The notes beneath the pieces are model-generated. The model was not told where the DNA came from and made no database searches. It was given only the letters and a program-made list of their open reading frames with translations. 64,000 nucleotides of DNA, taken from Dryas octopetala. Lineage: Eukaryota > Streptophyta > Magnoliopsida > Rosales > Rosaceae. Made by a program: the position numbers and the translations under genes. The stretch covers positions 19,112,630-19,176,629 of the forward strand of contig OY992837.1 in assembly GCA_963921425.1 (NCBI GenBank), in the 5' to 3' direction. Position 1 is the stretch's first letter. The number at the start of each line of letters is the position of its first letter. Positions 56,832-64,000 of the stretch are shown in pieces.

Positions 56832-57058
56832 TAATGGTTGGCGCTGGTGCTTTTTCAAGCTCTCGGCGAGGCTCCACCAGCATAGCAAGTTATTTCTCTA
56901 CTTGCACCTAAAAGGGTGTGAGGGGATTTAACTAAGGCCAAAAAGAAAAAAGGGGAAGTAAAAATGAGACTTACTGCCGAAGAAGAATGTGCCGGAGCTT
57001 ATTGAGATCTTTCTACCGGATAGGGTTTAGGTATTTTGTCTTGAACTATGTCTTGAAC
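56832..57058 (-). other. Tat-element 3' region, continued
   Basis: 227 bp between the copia element and a family-A LTR. By position it continues the accessory region of the Tat fossil. No domain is recognised. Confidence 0.45.
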
Positions 57059-57063
57059 ATATG

Positions 57064-59909
57064 ATAGGACCGCCCCCGAATTTCCACTCTGAAACTCGGA
57101 GAGGTCCTGTGAGATCTAAAATCAAGGAAAATCCTACCGAAAATTTGGCAGAACCTCCCCTGAAATTGGACTAATCCAAAAATTTACAAACCTGTAAATA
57201 ACACTTCTAAAATTCAACAAATAGAAATAAACCATTTAACATAAGATATATGAATAAAACCGATATGCAGTCATTCATTGAGAACTTTCTAAACAAAAAT
57301 ATCATGCAAAACTAGAAGTCCAAGAATCAAGATAAAGCATAAAAGAACTTCTCGTTTAAACTTTTGTAATAGAATTCCTTGGAAAGAGGAATAAAGTTTC
57401 ACCCTACTCAAACCTGTAACTGTAGACAATGTCCTAGCCACAATCCCACGCACGGGCAGGCTTAAATCCTAGCCACAATCTTGTGCATAGAAGTCACTCT
57501 GCACGAGCAGGCTCGTATCCTGGCCACAATCTCGTACGGAGAGGTCACTCCGCACAAGCAAGCTCACCTCCTGGCCACAATCTCGTACGGAGAGGTCACT
57601 CCGCACGAGCAGGCTTATATCCTGGCCACAATCCCGTGTATTTTACACAGGCAGGCTCGTCCGATCAGCACGTGCATTTACACAGTAGTTTTTTTAAAAT
57701 ACTCTTTAAAACCCATAATTCAAATGTCAAGCTAATTGATTATAAATTCATATGCTCAAACTCACGATTTAAAAATTAGGTTTCCCATAATGTTATTTTA
57801 AAACTATAAATAAAATCCCTTCTCCTTTTCATGAATAATAACCCTTAAATTGAAAAATCATGGCTAACTTCATTAGGTAAGGAAAATATCAATTTAAATT
57901 TTTATTTTTTTAAGCAAATTGGAAACCTAGAATCCAACTCACAAACCTTATTTCTGAACCAAAACTCAATATAACAAAATATAAATTAAATCATGAAATC
58001 ATAAAACAGACCATGCGCTTTAAGGTTCGGAAGATAAAGCTTCATCGACCTAACACAAACAGACCATGCGCTTTAAGGTTCAGAAGATAATTATATAAAA
58101 TCCTTTCGTCAACACTACTTAATTTTACGATTCACTTATCGAATCAACTTTGAATGGTGTTCCTCTAATATACATAACATAACCAACAACAATCCAACTA
58201 CGAAATCAAGGTAATTGATCCAAATGAAACGAATGAAGTCAACCACAAATCGGATTAACTAACTAGGCACAACACCAATTCCAGTTCACTTTTGATAGTC
58301 GATTAATCTCATAATTAAGCTCTCCAAACAATTTAGATCCTTCAATCATTAAAAAACCAATTAATCTAAGTCTAATCTAATCTCATCGATCCACTTATAA
58401 AACATAAATATCCCAAATTTAGATGGATAGAAATTATACCCTCCTCGCATTCCAAATCCTTCGCGAGTCGATTTATGATTCCGATAACCAATCTACACTA
58501 AGATTGAGATCCTCGAGTATACCCAACCTATCCAAACAACCAAGTGTCACAATTGATTCCCAACGTTCTCACAACCTGTCCAATTACACAACATTTGACT
58601 GATAATCTAAGATCGGTTCAATAACTGTCGGGAATTTACATTTCCAGCCCACAAATCAACTCACAAACAACAATTTATCCAATTTAACTCACCCAATTTC
58701 CATTTAGTGGCCGTGAGGTCTTGGAGTGGCCGAAATTCGACACTACCGCCACTTCCGGCGGCTGGCCAAAACTAATTTTTAACCCAATCACAAATGTATC
58801 AACTTAATTCCAACTTCAATAGGCTCATTAAACATAAGAGAGACAAAAACATTGAAGGGAGTCCAAATCGGCCACCACACGCAGCCTAAACAGACCAAAA
58901 CAATCATACAAACTTGTAAAGGACGAAGAGAGGATCGATTTCAATAGCTGGGTCGAGGCCAAAAGTGGCCGGAATCGATCGAACTCGCCGGAAAAGTCGC
59001 CGAACAGAAATTCTTCGATTCGCTGCCGTGAAAGGTCGTCGGAGCATGGGGGAGCCATGGTTGAACACGCCGTGACCTGGGGAAGACAACCCAAGTGGTC
59101 TGGAGTCGCGTTGTGGCCGAAAAAATGGAGATCGTCGCCAAAGAGGCTCGGCCTGTCATGCGTTGATTCTTCGTCGTGGGTGGTTGGCCGGAGGAGTAGA
59201 GACCAGTGGGAGAGAGAGGAAAGGGAGGCGATGGCGGCAGGCCAAAAGCCGAGCCCAGCCGCTGCCCGACGCGCCGTCACGCGCCAGTGACAAGCGCGGC
59301 GAGGGTGAGGGGCGAGAGAGACAGAGGCGTGGGGAGAGGGAGAGAGAGAAAGAGAGAGAGAGAGAAGAAAAATGGACTTTTTGGGTATTTAAAACTCATT
59401 CTAGAAATTTTACAAAATTGCCCCTTTCTTTGAACGTCCGTAAAACCCAAACCGTTACTTCGATTTATGCGTGCTTCGTGTCCATGAACTCGTGGACTCA
59501 AGACCTATCCAACGGGCCCAAAGTCAAAATCAAAAGCCCACTAATAATAAAAGTCAACTTTGGGATCAAGTCCAATTTAAAACGAAAATTAAAAATAAAT
59601 CCAAAACATTTTATTTCACAATACCCTAAAATAATTAAAATAAATTCTTTGAATCTTTAAAATACTTTTCGAAATAATACTTAGAAAAATACAGGGTCTT
59701 ACAATTTTAAAAAGAAACATTTTAAATCCAATTAAACTTTTAAATAACGTTAAATCAATTTCAGTGAAAACATCGAATAAACTCTCAAAAACTCTGAAAG
59801 TAAATAAAAAAAATTTCCAAGGTCACAAAACTGAACTTCTTGAAACCCTCTTAATACCAAAGTTAAATAAAATTTAAACTTCAAGTGAAATTTGGGTCGG
59901 GTCGTTACA
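57064..59909 (-). mobile_element. Family-A solo LTR, reverse, TSD acata
   Basis: On the + strand it runs TGATAGGACCGCCCCC to GGGTCGGGTCGTTACA, flanked by acata at 57059-57063 and 59910-59914. It is 2846 bp. Read in its own sense it has the conserved module (about 59512-59440), an (AG/CT)n tract at about 59345-59366, a GC-rich frame (59280-58828, 150 codons, no known domain), and hairpin repeats at 57420-57670. The AT-rich stretch at 57700-58700 has a short duplicated block ('acagaccatgcgctttaagg' at 58005-58024 and 58060-58079). Confidence 0.9.
57420..57670 (-). repeat. Hairpin minisatellite in family-A LTR
   Basis: Four to five units of about 51 bp. Stems include CTTGTGCA/TGCACGAG (about 57480-57507) and CTCGTACGGAG/CTCCGCACAAG, the same fold as in family-B arrays. 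Confidence 0.9.
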
Positions 59910-59963
59910 ACATATAAGTGAGTTATTGTAAGGCCCCAAACGGGGGTCCTGGCAAAGGCACCC

Positions 59964-62565
59964 TGTGAGACCTGGAAATTTTCAAATTTATTTTGTGATT
60001 TTTCCTTATTTTCAAAAAAGGTTTTATAGAATTTATTTCTTGGAAAATCTAATTTTTCCACCTTGAGCTTTAATTGTTTGACCAACTTTGACTAGGGTTT
60101 TGACCCAAGTTAGAACTTTAAAAGGTAGTACTCCTACTCACGAACCCAACGGTACAAGTCTCGTATTATTCCGAGTCCGGGAGATTATTTTATGAATTTC
60201 CCAAAATTTCTTTTCTCTTAGTTTGTGGAGCTTAAAATTTTCGAAATTTTTCTAAAGGGCAAATTGGTAATTTGACCTCATAGTTAATTAGTACTAGTCG
60301 ATACGAGTCCGTAGTATTTTTCGGGGTATTTTTCTGAGTCCCGAGCTATTTTTAATTAATTTTTGAAGTTGGGGAATATAGGAAAAAGAAAAATAAAATA
60401 GGAAATCACCAGATCGCGCCACGTGGCACGATCTGGAGCGTCCATCGCTGCATGGCAGCAAGATCTGATGGCTGCATGTGCAGCCAAGTGTTAGTGCACA
60501 TGCCACGTGTCACTTCCTCATTGGCCCATTTTGTGACGGTTGACTTGAGTCAACCCAGTCAACTCGGATGAGTCAACCGAGTTGACTCACTCACTCTCCC
60601 TATAAATAGCAACGCACCCCCCAGCTGATTTCCTCACAATTCAGCCGCACGCTTCCCAAGAGAGAGCTTCTCTCTCCTCTCTCCTCCTTTCTCTCTCTTC
60701 TTCAATCTTGTTTTGAGTTTATCTTGAGTTCTGGAGCTCCGATCGACGATCCGATTTCGCCTACGCGATCGTGGCGACGAGCTCTTCAATTCTAGTAGTG
60801 TGAAGGCTATGTTTTGGTGAAGTTTTAAAAAAATCATTTCTGAGCTACATAGGTAATTTCTTGATCCCTGTCGAACTTCTGCTAAAATTTTGTTAAATTA
60901 ATCTCTTGTTAATTAGGTTCTTTTAATCTTGTTACTTAGCAAGTCTAGTAGTACCGAGACTCTGCCCGTGGGAAATCTTCAACAGGTATACCCTTAACCC
61001 AGCTTATTTAATCTGCAGTTATTTAAGTTGTGGTTATAGACAAAACGCTGTTTAACTGTTGTTATCAAATGAACTTAATAAATATTGAGGCCATATCAGT
61101 GGTAACCAAATAACGTGATGACTAAGGTCAGTCCATGAGCATACAGGCGTTGGGTACTGAGCCAGAGCTCCCTCAGTTTCCCCATGCACTGACCTGGTCA
61201 CGTTGTAGGTTCATATCTGATCAACCTCCTCGACAATAAATTAAAATAGATATAGAAACCACACGGTCTGACATGACTGTTTGCCTCGGGGTGCAAGGTC
61301 ATATCGGATTAAGAATTCAGAGAAGCCTAGCAGTTACGCTAGTGCCAAACCTCTGAATTATACCTGGTCTTAACAGACAAGGTCATCGATTTACGTGAAG
61401 ACCGTTTTTAACACCAGTTGTTGTCAAACTAGGAACTCCAGTTACCTAAAAGAGATCGTTGCGACGTGGCAAATTGTGATTTGTACTCGAGAACAAGCAA
61501 AAGCTTTGGACGCTAGGTAGGGGGACAACACACTCTGACTAGTGGATTTCCTGCATGTACTATATAATAAATACTGTGTGATAAAGATGCATGTTTTTGA
61601 TTGGCATATCTGCTTGGTTTTATGATGATGGGAATGATGACTGTTATGCATATTCTCGTGAGATTGTTATTGTGTTTGACTTGAGAGTGAAAGGTCCCTT
61701 ACGGTAGACCCTGGGTTTCGATCCCCAAAACCTCATGAGGGGTTGTACGGACGGACTGGTCGATTGTCCTTCTTGGGAGGCCAGTCTAGGCGGTATAACC
61801 ATGAAATGGCCACTTTCGCTACCCTGTCCCAGTCAAATGACTGCAGGACTTTGTTATGCTTTTGTGAGAGGGTAGTTAGCCCTAACGGCTGGTCAACAGG
61901 TATGATTCTGAACTTGGGCCCGGAAAACTGTATTTTGAAAATTGTATGAGCATGCTACTCGTTTTACAAAGCTTGACAACTGGTTTGTGTTGTGCATTTG
62001 ATTTTAAATTATCCCAAACTATTTTTCAAACCTAGCAGGGAGTTCCCTGAGGGGGAGCAATGAACGTATGTGATGCTCACCCCTACATTGTTGTTTTTCT
62101 CCCTCTCAGGTGCTGCGCGTGTGGACTTTGACGGCCTCGATTGAGGGGGTGGTGGTGCGGTCTCGAGCTTGTCAACTCCTGTGTTCCTGTTTAGTCAGTA
62201 TATTTTCCTTGGGCAGGTCCTTGGTGTCCTTTTACTATCTTTATATACCCTTGGTCATATCTTGTATATACACTGAGTCCTTGGGTTGTCTACTTTTGGA
62301 TTATCGAGTCTATATAAACAGTTTCTTTGAAGTTACTCTAAACAATAGTAGCTCCGAGGGTTGGTTTAATTATAAATTAATTATTTCTGAATAAACTTTC
62401 CGCTGCAAACTCAAGCACTCTGATCCAACCCATTTTTACTAAACCAAAAGGCTTAACCTATTTTGTGGATATTTGGGATTATAACACCGGGGGATTGGTT
62501 GTTGTAGTCTCTGGTATTCTCAAGATAGGTGCCTCTGTTACGTTCCCGGGTTTCGGGGCGTGACA
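59964..62565 (+). mobile_element. Family-C solo LTR, forward, TSD caccc
   Basis: It runs TGTGAGACCTGG to TTTCGGGGCGTGACA, flanked by caccc at 59959-59963 and 62566-62570. It is 2602 bp. It has G-box cores (60420-60425, 60504-60509), a dense TTGAC/TGAGTCA cluster (60540-60589) and TATAAATA at 60601, then a CT-rich leader. There is no coding domain, so the superfamily is unknown; the TG...CA ends and 5-bp duplication show it is an LTR. Confidence 0.85.
60540..60608 (+). promoter_or_regulatory. LTR promoter: W-box/bZIP motif cluster and TATA box
   Basis: Five TTGAC/GTCAA cores (60540, 60549, 60558, 60572, 60582) lie in 47 bases, overlapping three TGAGTCA or TGACTCA motifs (60546, 60569, 60583). 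TATAAATA follows at 60601-60608. TTGAC is the core of WRKY-bound W-boxes and TGAGTCA is a bZIP site. An 11-bp perfect inverted repeat AGTCAACTCGG/CCGAGTTGACT spans 60557-60587. Function is inferred from motifs only. Confidence 0.6.
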
Positions 62566-63237
62566 CACCCGCCCCAAGAACCCCAGAATATAATACCACG
62601 CCTTAGCATCACTATTCTAAGTTTCTTAAGACAAGTTAAGCCTTTTGTTTCATGGAAAACATGTTGGATCAGAGAATAAAGTTTAAAATAAGCCAACCCA
62701 TTAGGGTATTTACAGTTTTACAAAATAACCCCTTAGCACAATATGGTGTCAGTAAAAATCATGTTTGTGAAGCAAAATCCAAAACGTGATATCAACCGAC
62801 TACTAGAAAGATGTTCTTAATAATTACAAACTGGAATAAAAAAAAAAGATAATATAATAGGTAGAAGGCCCAACAAAACAACATGTTAAACATGAAGAAG
62901 ACCTGAGAATGCCCAGTAAGATATACGAGTGCCTCGCCCAACCAACTAGTCAAGATCATCAACCGGAGCATGATCTGCAATCACAAGCAAGTGCAAAACA
63001 AACAATGTAGGGGATAAGCATCACATACGATCATAGTTTCCCCTCGGTTTGAAAATAATAAGTAAGATACTTAATATATAGAGCTACTGATAAAATTGTT
63101 CGAAAGATTCACCAACAAACCAATATCAAAGTTTAATTGTTGAAATCCACAAAATCTTTGATAATGAGCATGCAATTTCTCAAAACGTTTTTGGGATCCC
63201 AACTATCATTACTTGATGACTAATCACTAATAGCCAA

Positions 63238-64000
63238 TGACAAGACCGCCCCTAGATTTCACCCTGAAACTCGGAGAGGTCCTGTGCGATCCAAAATCAA
63301 GGAAAATCCTACCAAAAATTCGGCAGAACCTCCCCTGAAAATGGACTAATCAAAAATTTATAAAACCTGTAAAAGCACTTCTAAAAACAACAGCAGCCTC
63401 TACCACAACCAAAAAGGGGTCTCAGACCCAAACAACACCACAATAACATAAAGTTTCAGTATGGTTCTCAAAGCCACTACTTCTATTACAGCAAATTTTA
63501 CAGTTAAAGTAAAAATAAACTTCCAAAATATAAGCGATGCCTACAAGATCCGAGTAAAGAAAATGGACGTTAAGCCTCGACGTGATTGGCTCGACCTCCA
63601 CCAAAGCTACGGCTTAGGGGGAACAATTTTAGACAAAACAAGAAAATTATGAGATAACTCTCAATCAGTGGACAAGTTAAGAAAACGAAACATAAAATTA
63701 GATTATCTTTTAGAAGTCATAAAATAAAAACCTTTAAGACCTTACAATCGCTCTTTGAAATCCCCCAGCTTTAAAACTATTTTCAAAATCTCTTCTCAAA
63801 CATCAAAGGAACTATTTAAATACACGATAGAAGCGTTAAACAAATAAGAAGTCGTTCTTTAAAAATTTCTGAGTAAAAGTATTCTGTAACACCAAATTTA
63901 AGAATCCAAATTAACATAGAAAGAAATTTCCTCTTTAAACTTATATCATAGAAAAATCCTTGGAAAGGGGAATGAAGTTTCACCGTACTCAAACCCATAA
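63238..64000 (-). mobile_element. Family-A LTR, reverse, runs off the window
   Basis: It starts TGACAAGACCGCCCC like the other reverse family-A copies, is collinear with 57064 onward (including 'gaggtcctgtg' and 'gaaatcccccagctttaaaa'), and continues to the window edge. The duplication would be gccaa (63233-63237); its partner is outside. Confidence 0.85.

Larger units (their letters stand above)
59927..63237 (-). mobile_element. Family-C LTR, reverse, interrupted by a forward family-C LTR
   Basis: It starts TGTAAGGCCCCAAACG at 59927 and is interrupted 37 bases in by the forward copy 59964-62565. Its continuation (62571-63237) aligns with the reverse complement of that copy's tail: for example 'aagttaagccttttg' at 62633 against 'caaaaggcttaacc' at 62445-62458. 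It is then cut by a family-A LTR at 63238, so its other end is outside the window. The left flank gttat (59922-59926) would be its duplication; the partner is not visible. Confidence 0.7.

Overview
The window is repeat-rich nuclear DNA of a flowering plant. The evidence is two intact-looking plant LTR-retrotransposon polyproteins (an Athila-lineage Ty3 type and a Sirevirus-like Ty1/copia type), primer sites matching plant initiator tRNA-Met and tRNA-Asp, and long LTRs bounded by 5-bp target-site duplications (TSDs). I found no host protein gene, tRNA, rRNA or CRISPR array. The species cannot be named from this sequence.

The layout is a nest of retroelements, and most boundaries could be read to the base from TG...CA ends plus matching TSDs. 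The scaffold is an old, decayed Tat-lineage (Ogre-like) element on the + strand. It is visible in pieces at 3755-5379, 6157-6346, 18211-18904, 21999-23777, 46755-46912, 56832-57058 and about 59915-59926. Seven insertion sites split it: a 772-bp solo LTR (5380-6151, TSD atggg); two opposite-facing family-A LTRs sharing one target word (6347-11862 and 11868-18205, TSD gtata three times); a family-A LTR (18910-21993, tgata); a family-A element with two LTRs (23783-46749, gtcac); the copia element (46918-56826, aggcg); a family-A LTR (57064-59909, acata); and a family-C LTR starting at 59927.

The deepest certain nest is Tat > family-A element > Athila element (25373-40036, attat) > family-B LTR (25716-28485, cacat). 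Other family-B solo LTRs lie at 6962-9507 (ccttc), 14471-17247 (aagcc) and 40959-43632 (aggta). The ends of the window are family-C LTRs inserted into one another in opposite orientations (1-3754; 59927-63237), and a further family-A LTR runs off the right edge from 63238.

Families A and B look like relatives of the Ty3 Tekay/Del chromoviruses. Family A has an initiator-Met primer site and the characteristic pre-LTR polypurine region. Their 2.5-3.5 kb LTRs are oddly gene-like: a (CT)n tract, a GC-rich reading frame, splice-like junctions, and a roughly 50-bp minisatellite whose units fold into a hairpin. The hairpin is kept while its stem sequence changes between copies, and this is the most interesting signal in the window. 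The youngest insertions are the copia element (no LTR difference seen in 1659 bp) and, slightly older, the Athila element (four differences seen in 1448 bp); the family-B LTR inside the Athila LTR is younger than the Athila insertion.
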